This document shows positions 8,153-17,000 of a stretch of DNA of 64,000 nucleotides, piece by piece. The notes under the pieces were generated by a model. That model did no database searches. It saw nothing but the letters and a program-made list of their open reading frames with translations, and was not told where the DNA came from. The stretch comes from Actinomadura sp. GC306. Lineage in GTDB: Bacteria > Actinomycetota > Actinomycetes > Streptosporangiales > Streptosporangiaceae. The first letter of the stretch is position 1. Every line of letters starts with the position of its first letter. The translations under genes were made by a program, and so were the position numbers. Location: NCBI RefSeq assembly GCF_004348665.1, contig NZ_SMKM01000002.1, forward strand, positions 1 to 64,000, in the 5' to 3' direction.

Positions 8153-8914
8153 TCAGGCGGCGGTGGACGGGGCCAGCTCCACGAGCGACTGCCCGGGACC
8201 GGCCGCGGAGCGGCCCATCGAGCGCAGCGCCGTGCACATCGTGACCTGGTTGGCGGTGAGGACGGGCTTGCAGATCATCTGCTCCAGCGGGGCGATGATG
8301 TCGTAGGTCGGCACGTTCGTGCAGCTGATGAAGACGGCCTCGGCCTCGGGGCCGTCGACCGCCGACACCGCCGACACGATCTCGCCGTAGCCGACCTTCC
8401 AGATGTGGCTGAGCAGCCCCATCCCGACCGACGCCACCACCTCGATGCCGTACTCGCCGAGAAACGACACCAGCCGCTGCGTGACCGCGTCTATGTACGG
8501 GGTGACGACCGCGATCCGGCTGACGTCGAGCAGCCGCAGCGACTCCACCAGCGCGCCCGACGTGGTCGTGGTGACCGGCGCCCCGCCCAGCCGCATCGAC
8601 TCGTGCAGCCGCAGCTCGCCCGCTTTGCCGCCGATGAAGCTCCCCGACGCGCAGGCGTAGGCGACGGCGAGCGGCTCGGGGGCCAGCACGTCCCGCGTGG
8701 CCTGCCGGACGATGGACTGGTCGGACAGCGCGGACGCCATCTCGACGGTGACCGGGACCGGGACGTACGGAAGCCGCGTCATGTACAGCGACACGTCGTC
8801 GGGCGTCCACCGCCACAGCTCGCGGTCCAGGGCGAAGTCGAAGGGCGCGACCACGCCGATGCCGTGCTGGGCGAGCAGCTCGGGGCCGACGACCAGCGTG
8901 GGGTCGAATGTCAT
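8153..8914 (-). CDS. Maleate isomerase/Asp-Glu racemase-like protein with both Cys
   Basis: 253 residues from ATG 8914. A GTG at 8944 would give ten more residues and overlap the DUF3830 gene by 14 bases; I prefer the ATG because family N-termini start near TFDPTLVVG. Both loops of the two-Cys active site are intact: ACASGSFIGG in the N-terminal half and SCTNVPTYDI in the C-terminal half. This fits maleate cis-trans isomerases, which make fumarate from maleate through a covalent Cys adduct, or a cofactor-free racemase. It sits between DUF3830 and its one-Cys paralogue in a leftward operon. Confidence 0.82.
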   Translation of the reverse strand: MTFDPTLVVGPELLAQHGIGVVAPFDFALDRELWRWTPDDVSLYMTRLPYVPVPVTVEMASALSDQSIVRQATRDVLAPEPLAVAYACASGSFIGGKAGELRLHESMRLGGAPVTTTTSGALVESLRLLDVSRIAVVTPYIDAVTQRLVSFLGEYGIEVVASVGMGLLSHIWKVGYGEIVSAVSAVDGPEAEAVFISCTNVPTYDIIAPLEQMICKPVLTANQVTMCTALRSMGRSAAGPGQSLVELAPSTAA

Positions 8915-8930
8915 TTGCGCGGCCACCGCT

Positions 8931-9425
8931 CTAAGACTCGGCACGGCTGTAGACGAGGCGTTCTCCGACTCCGCCGGAGCGCCAGACGTCGTTGCACGCC
9001 TCGGCCATGCGGTCGAGACCGTCGACGATCGTCGCGTACACGTTGCCCGGGACCCAGCCGACGTCCCCGTTGAGCAGCAGGTTGTTGCGGCCGTAGAAGA
9101 TCGCGAGGTCGATCACGCCGGGCAGCGTGTGGATGTTCTTCTCCTCCTTGAAGCGGCGGTCGAGCATGCCGCCGGCGAAGGAGAAGTAGACGACGTCGCC
9201 CGGGATGGGGGTGACGGTGGGGTTCTCGAGGCCGACCTCCTCCTCGGTGAACCTCTCCACCATCGTGTAGACCTCGTTGCGCGCGTACTTGGCGTGGTAG
9301 GCGTCCCCGCCGAGCGGGAGCGAGTTCCACACCGCCTCGCAGGTGCGCGGCGCGTCCTTCTCCAGCAGTTCAGCGACGCACGAGACGCCGCGACGCTCCA
9401 GAGTGATGGTCATGAGCTTGGGCAT
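8931..9425 (-). CDS. DUF3830 family protein
   Basis: 164 residues from ATG 9425. A GGGGAGG site lies six bases upstream, so the longer open frame is not used. The sequence fits the small DUF3830 family, predicted to have a cyclophilin-like beta barrel: N-terminal beta strands (PKLMTITLERRG), GDVVYFSFAGG in the middle and FYGRNNLLLNGDVGWVPGN near the end. The biochemical role is unknown. DUF3830 genes are often beside Asp/Glu-racemase or hydantoin-type catabolic genes, as here, which suggests an accessory enzyme of the same pathway. It is the first gene of the leftward operon; the shared promoter region with the palindrome 9589-9602 is directly upstream. Confidence 0.8.
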   Translation of the reverse strand: MPKLMTITLERRGVSCVAELLEKDAPRTCEAVWNSLPLGGDAYHAKYARNEVYTMVERFTEEEVGLENPTVTPIPGDVVYFSFAGGMLDRRFKEEKNIHTLPGVIDLAIFYGRNNLLLNGDVGWVPGNVYATIVDGLDRMAEACNDVWRSGGVGERLVYSRAES

Positions 9426-9588
9426 GCCGGACCTCCCCGTGGACAGGGGTGGGCGAGAGCGTCGCCACCCGAAGGACTCTTCCGTTAGAGCGCTTTGGGA
9501 TCCGTCCTGGCCTTGCGTGGGCAGGTTGCGACGGTCTTGCAGCACACGAGACTCAGTGCGGTGACGTGGGGCCGCAGTGCACCGCGCT

Positions 9589-9602
9589 GATTGTTGACAA
9601 TC
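9589..9602. promoter_or_regulatory. GntR-type operator in the divergent promoter region
   Basis: GATTGTTGACAATC differs at one base from the core of the perfect site at 6563-6578. It lies midway between the leftward DUF3830 start (9425) and the rightward dehydrogenase start (9682), in a locally A/T-richer stretch, and so can control both arms of the island. Confidence 0.68.
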
Positions 9603-9681
9603 CTACGAACTGTTCCTAGCGTGTCAATGCCTCCCTGAGTTGCCTTCACGTAAACTCTGGTACTCGCTGAAAGTGGCGCCC

Positions 9682-10683
9682 ATGGACCCTGTTCCGCCCG
9701 CATCCGGCGGGCCGCCCGGCGTGGTGGTCCTGACCGGGGACGACCGCCCGCGGGGCATGGCCGACGCCGAGCGTCTCGCCCGCGTCCGCTACGTGCGCGA
9801 GCCGGAGCTCGCCGATGCCCTGCCCGGCGCGGACGTCCTGTTCGTGTGGGACTTCCTCTCCGACGCGGTCGCCGGCGCATGGCCCCGGTCGGGCGGGCCC
9901 GACTGGGTCCACATCGCCAGCGCGGGGGTCGACCGGCTGCTCTTCCCCGGCCTGGTCGAGGCCGGCACGGTCGTCACCAACTCGCGCGGCGTCTTCGACG
10001 AGCCGATCGCGGAATATGTGCTCGGCCTCGTCCTCACCTTCGCCAAGGACCTGCACACGACCGTCCGGCTCCAGGGGGAGCGCCGCTGGCGGCACCGCGA
10101 GACCGAGCGGATCACCGGCGCCCGCGCCCTGGTCGTCGGCACCGGGCCGATCGGCCGCGCGATCGGCCGCCGCCTGTCGGCCGCGGGCCTGGCCGTGTCC
10201 GGCGCGGGCCGCACGCCGCGCGACGCCGACCCCGACCTCGGGGTCGTCCACCCGGTGGAGCGGCTGGACGAGGCGCTCGCCGAGGCCGACTACGTCGTGC
10301 TGGCGGCGCCGCTCACCCCGCAGACCCGCCACATGATCGACGCGGCGGCGCTGCGGCGGATGCGGCCGAACGCGCGGCTCGTCAACGTGGGCCGCGGCGC
10401 CCTCGTGCACGAGCCCGACCTGGTCGAGGCGCTGCGCGCCGGCCGGATCGCGGGCGCGGCGCTCGACGTCTTCGAGGACGAGCCGCTCCCCGAGTCGTCC
10501 CCCCTGTGGGACATGCCGAACGTGCTGGTCTCCCCGCACATGTCCGGCGACGTGGTCGGCTGGCGGGACGAGCTGGTCCGGCTGTTCGCCGCCAACCTCG
10601 ACCGCTATGTCGCGGGGCGCCCGCTGCGCAACGTCGTGGACAAGCGGCTCGGCTACGTGGGTTCACCGCAGAAGGTCGGCTGA
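9682..10683 (+). CDS. D-isomer specific 2-hydroxyacid dehydrogenase
   Basis: 333 residues from ATG 9682; a TTG at 9640 and a GTG at 9673 are in frame, and none has a strong ribosome site. The Rossmann motif VVGTGPIGRAIG binds NAD(P). The catalytic trio is intact: Arg in NVGRGALVHE, Glu in DVFEDEPLPESSP and His in VSPHMSGD. It reduces a 2-keto acid to a D-2-hydroxy acid or runs in reverse; the substrate is not evident. It starts the rightward arm of the catabolic island, 23 bases before the amidase gene. The divergent leftward arm begins across the operator at 9589-9602, so both arms are probably induced together. Confidence 0.9.
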   Translation: MDPVPPASGGPPGVVVLTGDDRPRGMADAERLARVRYVREPELADALPGADVLFVWDFLSDAVAGAWPRSGGPDWVHIASAGVDRLLFPGLVEAGTVVTNSRGVFDEPIAEYVLGLVLTFAKDLHTTVRLQGERRWRHRETERITGARALVVGTGPIGRAIGRRLSAAGLAVSGAGRTPRDADPDLGVVHPVERLDEALAEADYVVLAAPLTPQTRHMIDAAALRRMRPNARLVNVGRGALVHEPDLVEALRAGRIAGAALDVFEDEPLPESSPLWDMPNVLVSPHMSGDVVGWRDELVRLFAANLDRYVAGRPLRNVVDKRLGYVGSPQKVG

Positions 10684-10706
10684 CCTGTGCACCGGAGGGG
10701 GTTGCT

Positions 10707-12110
10707 GTGACCGTGACCAAGACCGACGCGGCCGATCTGACCGCGGCCGAGCTGCTGCGCGAGTACGCGGCCGGGACGCTCTCCCCGGTCGAGGCGGCGC
10801 AGGCCGTGCTCGACCGGATCGAGCGCGACGACCCCGCGCTCAACGCGTTCTGCCTGGTCGACGCCGAGACCACGCTCGACATGGCCCGCGCGGCGGCCGA
10901 CCGGCGGGCGCGCGGCGCGACGCTCGGGCCGCTGGACGGCGTGCCCGTCTCCATCAAGGACGTCCTGCTCACCCGCGGGTGGCCGACGCTGCGCGGCTCC
11001 ACGACGATCGACCCGGCCGGCCCGTGGGACGAGGACGCCCCGTCGGTCGCCCGGCTCCGCGAGCAGGGCGCGGTCTTCGTCGGCAAGACCACCACGCCCG
11101 AGTTCGCGTGGAAGGGCGTCACCGACAACCCGCTCACCGGCGTCACCCGCAACCCGTGGGACACGTCCCGCACCCCGGGCGGGTCGAGCGGCGGCGCGGC
11201 GGCGGCCGTCGCGGCGGGCATGGCACCGCTCGCCCTCGGCACCGACGGCGGCGGCTCGGTGCGCATCCCCGCCGCGTTCACCGGCACGTTCACCATCAAG
11301 CCGACCTACGGCCGCATCCCGCACTACCCGGCGAGCCCGTTCGGGACGCTCGCGCACGTCGGCCCGATGACGAACACCGTGGCGGACGCGGCGCTGCTGC
11401 TCGACGCGATCTGCGGGCCGGACGGCCGCGACTGGTCCGCGCTCGCGCCGCCGGACGTCCCGTTCGGCGAGGCCGGCCCGGACGACCTGACCGGCCTGCG
11501 CGTCGCGTTCAGCCCCGACCTCGGCTTCGCGGAGGTCGACCCGGAGGTCGCCGCGTCCGTCGCGGCCGCCGCCGAGGTGTTCGCCGAACTCGGCGCCAAG
11601 GTCGAGCTCGCCGACCCCGGGTTCGGCGACCCCGTCGCCGAGTTCGAGGTGCTGTGGTTCGCGGGCGCCGCGAAGGTCGTCGACCACCTGCCGCCCGAGG
11701 CCCGCGCCCGGCTCGACCCGGGCCTGCGGGAGATCTGCGACCAGGGCGCGGGCTACTCGGCCCTCGAATACCTGACCGCCACGGCCTGCCGCATGGAGCT
11801 GGGCCGCATCATGGGCCTGTTCCACGAGCGCTACGATCTGCTGCTCACCCCGACGATGCCGATCGCGGCGTTCGAGGCCGGCCTGGAGGTGCCGCCGGGT
11901 TCGCCGTCACCCCGCTGGACGGGCTGGACGCCGTTCACCTACCCGTTCAACATGACGCAGCAGCCCGCCGCGAGCCTGCCGTGCGGTTTCACGGCGGCCG
12001 GCCTGCCGATCGGCCTGCAGGTCGTCGGCGCCCGCCACGCCGACGCCCTGGTGATGGCCGCCTGCCACGCCTTCGAGCAGGCGCGCCCGTGGAAGAGGTG
12101 GCGGCCGTAG
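10707..12110 (+). CDS. Amidase signature enzyme
   Basis: 467 residues. The GTG at 10707 has GGAGGGGG five bases upstream. The Ser-cisSer-Lys triad is complete: Lys in PVSIKDVL, the cis-Ser in the signature GGSSGGAAAA and the nucleophile region in GTDGGGSVRIPA. Family members hydrolyse amides to acid and ammonia. GatA itself is unlikely, because no gatC or gatB is near and the context is catabolic. With the dehydrogenase, the two maleate-isomerase-like proteins and the aminotransferase, the picture is stepwise breakdown of a nitrogenous compound to an amide, then a dicarboxylate. The starting compound is unknown. Confidence 0.92.
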   Translation: MTVTKTDAADLTAAELLREYAAGTLSPVEAAQAVLDRIERDDPALNAFCLVDAETTLDMARAAADRRARGATLGPLDGVPVSIKDVLLTRGWPTLRGSTTIDPAGPWDEDAPSVARLREQGAVFVGKTTTPEFAWKGVTDNPLTGVTRNPWDTSRTPGGSSGGAAAAVAAGMAPLALGTDGGGSVRIPAAFTGTFTIKPTYGRIPHYPASPFGTLAHVGPMTNTVADAALLLDAICGPDGRDWSALAPPDVPFGEAGPDDLTGLRVAFSPDLGFAEVDPEVAASVAAAAEVFAELGAKVELADPGFGDPVAEFEVLWFAGAAKVVDHLPPEARARLDPGLREICDQGAGYSALEYLTATACRMELGRIMGLFHERYDLLLTPTMPIAAFEAGLEVPPGSPSPRWTGWTPFTYPFNMTQQPAASLPCGFTAAGLPIGLQVVGARHADALVMAACHAFEQARPWKRWRP

Positions 12111-12133
12111 GGGAACCTCGGCGGTAGGCGGGG

Positions 12134-13147
12134 TCAGCCGAACGTGATCACCGTGCGGCCGCGGTGGGTGCCCGCGTCCATCTCGGCGAGGACGCGCGGT
12201 GCGTCGTCCAGCGGGACGGCCGTGACCTCCGGGACGATCCCGTGCGCCACCGCGAAGTCGAGGGTGTCGCGCAGGTCGTGCGGTGACCCGGACGGCATGC
12301 CCATCACCCGCAGCCGGTTCGTGACGAGGGCGGCCGGCGGCACGCTGACGTTCTCGGCGCCGAAGCCGAGGTAGAGCAGCGTCCCGTCCGGGCGCAGCCC
12401 GCCGAACGCGGCCAGCCCGGCGGCGGTGTCGGGCGCGGTGTTCATGACCACGTCCGCGCCGCCCCATGCCCGGAGGGCCTCGGCCGGGTCCTGCTCGGCG
12501 GTGGCGACGTACAGTTCGGCGCCGCCCCGCACGGCCTCCTCCTCGGCGCGGCGCGAGCGGGACACGACGGCGACCCGGGCGCCCATCGCGGCGGCGAACC
12601 GGGCGGCCATCGTCCCGACTCCGCCGGTGCCGAGAACGGCGACCCGGGATCCGGCGCCGGCGCCGGCCCGCCGCAGCCCGTTGAACGCGGTGATCCCGGC
12701 GCACATCAGCGGCGCGCCGGCGACGGGGTCGAGGCCGTCCGGGAGCGGGGTGACGAAGCCGGCGCGGCCGGTGAAGTACTCGGCGTAGCCGCCGTCGCGG
12801 TTGACGCCGGTGACGAGCCGGGGCGCCCCGGTGCACAGGATCTGGTCGCCGCGGACGCACCGGTCGCAGTGGCCGCACGACCCGTACGGCCACGCGGCGC
12901 CGACCGGCGTGCCGACGGCCGGCTGGTCGACGCCTTCGCCCAGCGCGGCGACGACGCCGCTGATCTCGTGCCCGGGGACGACGGGGAAGGTCCCGAACGG
13001 GTAGTGGCCCCGCAGGTGGTTGACCTCGGAGAAGCACATCCCGCACGCGGTGACCTCGACGAGGATCTCGCCGGGGCCCGGTTCGGGCACGTCCCGCTCG
13101 ACGATCTCCAGCGGCTTGCCGGGTGCGGACAGAAGCGCGCCGCGCAT
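12134..13147 (-). CDS. Zinc-dependent alcohol dehydrogenase (MDR family)
   Basis: 337 residues from ATG 13147, with AGGGG eight bases before it. Catalytic zinc ligands are in CGMCFSEV and PGHEISG. The structural zinc lobe has four Cys in GSCGHCDRCVRGDQILC. The Rossmann loop VLGTGGVGTMAARFA binds the nucleotide. It oxidises an alcohol or reduces an aldehyde with NAD(P). The gene is divergent from a TetR gene, with inverted and direct repeats in the 106-base gap, so local repression is likely. It converges on the amidase gene with only 23 bases between stops. Confidence 0.93.
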   Translation of the reverse strand: MRGALLSAPGKPLEIVERDVPEPGPGEILVEVTACGMCFSEVNHLRGHYPFGTFPVVPGHEISGVVAALGEGVDQPAVGTPVGAAWPYGSCGHCDRCVRGDQILCTGAPRLVTGVNRDGGYAEYFTGRAGFVTPLPDGLDPVAGAPLMCAGITAFNGLRRAGAGAGSRVAVLGTGGVGTMAARFAAAMGARVAVVSRSRRAEEEAVRGGAELYVATAEQDPAEALRAWGGADVVMNTAPDTAAGLAAFGGLRPDGTLLYLGFGAENVSVPPAALVTNRLRVMGMPSGSPHDLRDTLDFAVAHGIVPEVTAVPLDDAPRVLAEMDAGTHRGRTVITFG

Positions 13148-13192
13148 GGCAGGTCCCCTCTCGGATGTTCGTATCGTTGATACATGAATTAC

Positions 13193-13225
13193 CATAGCGG
13201 TGCTATAGCCACTTGCATAGCGGTG
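13193..13225. promoter_or_regulatory. Repeats in the adh/tetR divergent promoter
   Basis: ATAGCGGTGCTAT (13194-13206) is an inverted repeat with five-base arms, and CATAGCGGTG occurs twice (13193-13202 and 13216-13225). This is a likely operator for the neighbouring TetR protein; no binding data. Confidence 0.5.
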
Positions 13226-13253
13226 TTCGGGAAATTTCTGTAGCATTGATGTT

Positions 13254-13952
13254 GTGACTGCTCAGAAGGACCTCGACACCCGCGACCGGATCCTGCGGGC
13301 GGCCGCCCGGCTGCTGGCCGAGGGCGACGGCGAACCGGTCTCGACGCGCGCCGTCTGCACGGCCGCCGGGGTGGGGGCGCCGACGCTCTACCACCACTTC
13401 GGCGACAAGCGCGGCCTGTTCGACGCCGTCGCCGCCTACGGTTTCGGGCGGTACCTGGCGAGCAAGCGCGCCCAGGAGAGCACCGGCGACCCGGTCGAGG
13501 ACCTGCGCCGCGGGTGGGACCTGCACATCGAGTACGGCCGCACCAACCCCGCGTTCTACACGCTGATGTACGGGACGTCCCGCACGCCGCCCATCGCCGG
13601 GGAGGCGCACCGCATCCTGCTCGGCCTCCTGGACGCCGTCGCCCGCGCCGGGCGCCTCCGCGTCCCCGTCGGCACGGCCGCCCGGATGATCCACGCCGCC
13701 GGTGTCGGCGTCACGCTTGCGCTCATCGCGGGCGAAGGCGACGGCGAGGCGGACGATGAGCTGTCCGAGCGGACGAGGGAGGCGATCCTCGCCGCGGTGA
13801 CCGTCCCGGCCGACGGGCAGGACGGCGCGGGGAGCACGGCGGCGGGGGCGGGGGCGCTGCGGGCCGCCCTGGCCGCCGATCCTCCGGCGCGGCTGTCGGC
13901 GTCGGAGGCGGCCCTGCTCGGCGAATGGCTCGACCGGATCGCCGAGGGTTAG
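13254..13952 (+). CDS. TetR family regulator
   Basis: 232 residues. GTG 13254 has no clear ribosome site and may be leaderless. The N-terminal helix-turn-helix is plain: RILRAAARLLAEGDG, VSTRAVCTAAGVGAPTLYHHFGDKRGLFDAV. The C-terminal helical domain is a family-specific ligand pocket with a Gly/Ala/Asp-rich loop near residue 165. It probably represses the divergent alcohol dehydrogenase and itself through the repeats at 13193-13225. Its stop overlaps the stop of the DUF1707 gene by four bases. Confidence 0.9.
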   Translation: MTAQKDLDTRDRILRAAARLLAEGDGEPVSTRAVCTAAGVGAPTLYHHFGDKRGLFDAVAAYGFGRYLASKRAQESTGDPVEDLRRGWDLHIEYGRTNPAFYTLMYGTSRTPPIAGEAHRILLGLLDAVARAGRLRVPVGTAARMIHAAGVGVTLALIAGEGDGEADDELSERTREAILAAVTVPADGQDGAGSTAAGAGALRAALAADPPARLSASEAALLGEWLDRIAEG

Positions 13953-14608
13953 TCGTCCTCGGGGGCCTTGAGGTGCTTGTCGCGCTTCTTCTGGCGGCTC
14001 GACTTGCGGCGCTTCACCGCGACGCCGCCCCAGAAGGCCAGGCCCCTGATGACGACCGTGGGCGCGCCGGGAACCCCCGGCCCGCTCGCCCGCTGGTCGA
14101 ACCCGCCCATGATGCCGAGGCCTTTGACGTGCACGGTGATGTCGTCCGGCACGACGATGTCGACGCCGCCCATGATGGCCAGCGCCCGGATCGTCGTCTC
14201 CGGCTCCTCGAACCGCGCCTCGCGCAGGTCGATCTTCCCGCCGCCCCAGAACGCGAACGCGCGGAAGACGCGGGGGACGTTCCACACGCCCGCCCGCTGG
14301 AACCCGCTCATGATCCCGATGCCGCCGTTCCAGGACGGCGCGTCCGGCAGCGGACGCCAGGCCGCCGCGCCGGACGGCGCCGGCGGCGGGGCCGCGCCGG
14401 GCGCGGGCAGGTCGCGGGTGAGGGGCTCCAGGTCCGCGTAGGTCTTGGCCGCGTACGCCGCGTCCAGGCGCTCGTCCAGCTCCTCCAGGGTCAGCCGCCC
14501 GTCGCCGGCGGCGTCCCGCAGCACCTGCGCGACCCGGTCGCGATCGGCGTCGCCGGCCCGCATCTCCGGCGACGCGGGGCGCCCGGCGCGGTCGGGGAGG
14601 TTCGTCAT
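13949..14608 (-). CDS. DUF1707 protein with a C-terminal LiaF-like part
   Basis: 219 residues. Residues about 18-68 are a DUF1707 domain: DADRDRVAQVLRDAAGDGRL, then LDERLDAAYAAKTYADLEPL. After a Pro/Ala-rich linker, the C-terminal half has three repeats of the pattern FWGGGKID / IMGGVDIVVP / IMGGFD, then AFWGGV. These look like the repeating beta strands of LiaF/DUF2154-type proteins, linked to the response to cell-wall-active antibiotics. No membrane helix is seen. The very basic tail (KRRKSSRQKKRDKH) may contact membranes or nucleic acid. Function is unproven. Confidence 0.85.
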   Translation of the reverse strand: MTNLPDRAGRPASPEMRAGDADRDRVAQVLRDAAGDGRLTLEELDERLDAAYAAKTYADLEPLTRDLPAPGAAPPPAPSGAAAWRPLPDAPSWNGGIGIMSGFQRAGVWNVPRVFRAFAFWGGGKIDLREARFEEPETTIRALAIMGGVDIVVPDDITVHVKGLGIMGGFDQRASGPGVPGAPTVVIRGLAFWGGVAVKRRKSSRQKKRDKHLKAPEDD

Positions 14609-14617
14609 GCCCCGAGC

Positions 14618-16918
14618 CTAGACCAGGTCGCCCTTCCGGGCCGCTGACGGCTCAAGCCGGACGATCACGGACTTGGAGGTCGGGGTGTTGCTCACCTCGG
14701 CGGTGCTGTCGAGCGGGACGAGGACGTTGGTCTCCGGGAAGTACGCCGCCGCACAGCCCGCCGCGGTGGGGTAGGCGACGGTGCGGAAGGACGGGGCGCG
14801 GCGCTCCACCCCGTCCTCCCACTCGGAGACCAGGTCGACCGTCGCGCCGTCCGCCAGCCCGAGGGCGGCGAGGTCGGCCGGGTTGACGAACACGACGCGC
14901 CGCCCGGCCTTGATGCCGCGGTACCGGTCGTCCAGGCCGTAGACGGTGGTGTTGTACTGGTCGTGGCTCCGGACGGTCTGCAGCAGCAGCCGCCCCTCCG
15001 GGACCCGCAGGACCTCCAGCTCGTTCACCGTCAGGTTGGCCTTGCCGGTCGCGGTGGGGAACCTGCGCTCGTCGCGCGGCGCGTGCGGGAGCGTGAACCC
15101 GCCGGGCGCGCGGACGCGGTCGTTGAAGCCGGCGAACCCGGGCACGACGCGGGAGATGTGGTCGCGGATCACGTCGTAGTCGCGTTCCATCGCCGCCCAG
15201 CCGATGCCCGAGCCGGGCAGCGCCGCCCGCGCCAGCCGGCAGACGATCGACACCTCCGACAGCAGGTGCGGCGAGGCGGGGGCGAGCCGGCCCCGGGAGG
15301 CGTGCACCATGCCCATCGAGTCCTCGACGGTGACGAACTGCGGGCCGGACTCCTGCTCGTCCCGCTCGGTGCGGCCGAGCGCCGGCAGGATCAGCGCCAG
15401 CTCGCCGGTCTCGGCGTGCGAGCGGTTGAGCTTGGTGGACACCTGCGCGGTGAGCCGGCAGTTCCGCAGCGCCGCCTCGGTCACCGCGGAGTCGGGGGTG
15501 GCGCGGACGAAGTTGCCGCCCATGCCGAGGAACACCTTCGCGCGGCCGTCCCGCATGGCGCGGATCGCGTTCACGGTGTCCAGGCCGTGCTCGCGCGGCG
15601 GCTCGAACCCGAACTCGGCGGCGAGCGCGTCCAGGAACCCGGGCTTCGGCCGCTCCCAGATGCCCATCGTCCGGTCGCCCTGCACGTTGGAGTGGCCGCG
15701 CACCGGGCAGACGCCCGCGCCGGGACGGCCGATGTCGCCGCGCAGCAGCAGGAAGTTGACGATCTCGCGGATCGTGGGGACGGAGTTGCGGTGCTGGGTG
15801 AGGCCCATCGCCCAGCAGACGATGATCCGCTCGGCCCGCAGGACGTCGCCGAGCACGCCGCCGATCTCCGCGCGGGTCAGCCCGGTGGCCGCCAGGACGT
15901 CGGCCCAGTCCAGGCCGAGGACGTGCTTCTCGAACGCCTCGAACCCGTGCGTGTGCGCGTCGAGGAATCCGCGGTCGACGGCGTCCGGCGCGTCCGACTC
16001 CAACAGCATCCGGTTGAGGGCCTGGAACAGCGCGAGGTCGCCGTTCAGCCGGATCTGCAGGAACCGGTCGGCGAGCGCGGTGCCCCGGCCCGCGATCCCG
16101 GCCGGGCGCTGCGGGTTCTTGAACCGCATCAGCCCCGCCTCGGGCAGCGGGTTGACGGCGATGATCCGGGCGCCCGCCTTCTTCGCCCGCTCCAGCGCCG
16201 ACAGCATCCGCGGGTGGTTGGTCCCCGGGTTCTGCCCCACGACGAAGATCAGGCCGGCCCGGTCGAGGTCCTCCAGCAGCACCGAGCCCTTGCCGACGCC
16301 GAGGGTCTCGGTCAGCGCCGACCCGGACGACTCGTGGCACATGTTGCTGCAGTCCGGGAGGTTGTTCGTCCCGAACGCGCGGACGAACAGCTGGTAGGCG
16401 AACGCGGCCTCGTTGCTCGTGCGGCCCGAGGTGTAGAAGACGGCCTCGTCCGGTGAGTCCAGCGCGTTCAGCTCCGCCGCGAGCAGGGCGAACGCCTCGT
16501 CCCACGACACCGGCTCGTAGTGCTCGGACCCGGCGCGCTTCAGCATCGGCTCGGTGAGGCGCCCCTGCTGCCCGAGCCAGTGGTCGGAACGTTGCGCCAG
16601 CTCGGCGACGGTGTGGCGGGCGAAGAACTCGCGGGTGACGCGCCGCGTCGTGGCCTCCTCGGCGACGGCCTTCGCGCCGTTCTCGCAGAACTCGGCGACG
16701 TGCCGGCGGTCGCCCTCAGGCCACGCGCACCCCGGGCAGTCGAAGCCGGTCTTCTGGTTGACGCGCGCCAGCGTCAGCGCGGTGCGCCGCACCCCCATCT
16801 GCTCGTAGGAGTGCCTGAGCGCGGCGGTGACCCCGGGCACGCCCGCGGACGACGTCTTCGGCTCAGAGACCTCCAGATCCGCGTCGTCGAAGTCACCGGA
16901 AGGCGCCTTGCGGCTCAT
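14618..16918 (-). CDS. Molybdopterin oxidoreductase, FdhF/YdeP family
   Basis: 766 residues from ATG 16918; a GTG at 16957 is also in frame. It matches the formate-dehydrogenase-alpha-like (YdeP) family in length. Three Cys (61, 64 in DCPGCAWP, 78 in FCENGAK) lie where an iron-sulfur site would be. The likely molybdenum ligand is C194 in SNMCHESSG, aligning with the selenocysteine region of E. coli FdhH, so this is a Cys form. Further motifs are VGQNPGTNHPR and CPVRGHSNVQGDRT. Physiological substrates of YdeP-like proteins are uncertain. No fdhD, electron-transfer subunit or cofactor gene lies in the window, so it probably acts alone in the cytosol. Confidence 0.88.
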   Translation of the reverse strand: MSRKAPSGDFDDADLEVSEPKTSSAGVPGVTAALRHSYEQMGVRRTALTLARVNQKTGFDCPGCAWPEGDRRHVAEFCENGAKAVAEEATTRRVTREFFARHTVAELAQRSDHWLGQQGRLTEPMLKRAGSEHYEPVSWDEAFALLAAELNALDSPDEAVFYTSGRTSNEAAFAYQLFVRAFGTNNLPDCSNMCHESSGSALTETLGVGKGSVLLEDLDRAGLIFVVGQNPGTNHPRMLSALERAKKAGARIIAVNPLPEAGLMRFKNPQRPAGIAGRGTALADRFLQIRLNGDLALFQALNRMLLESDAPDAVDRGFLDAHTHGFEAFEKHVLGLDWADVLAATGLTRAEIGGVLGDVLRAERIIVCWAMGLTQHRNSVPTIREIVNFLLLRGDIGRPGAGVCPVRGHSNVQGDRTMGIWERPKPGFLDALAAEFGFEPPREHGLDTVNAIRAMRDGRAKVFLGMGGNFVRATPDSAVTEAALRNCRLTAQVSTKLNRSHAETGELALILPALGRTERDEQESGPQFVTVEDSMGMVHASRGRLAPASPHLLSEVSIVCRLARAALPGSGIGWAAMERDYDVIRDHISRVVPGFAGFNDRVRAPGGFTLPHAPRDERRFPTATGKANLTVNELEVLRVPEGRLLLQTVRSHDQYNTTVYGLDDRYRGIKAGRRVVFVNPADLAALGLADGATVDLVSEWEDGVERRAPSFRTVAYPTAAGCAAAYFPETNVLVPLDSTAEVSNTPTSKSVIVRLEPSAARKGDLV

Positions 16919-17000
16919 CGCACCCACATCCTCGTAGTCGCCCGGGGTCCCCCTCACTTTCGCACGAGGACGCGGCCCGCACCCGCGAGCCGGAGACGTG

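Noticed and set aside
10707-12110. GatA subunit of the amidotransferase
   Set aside because: No gatB or gatC is near and the context is catabolic, so a general amidase is preferred.
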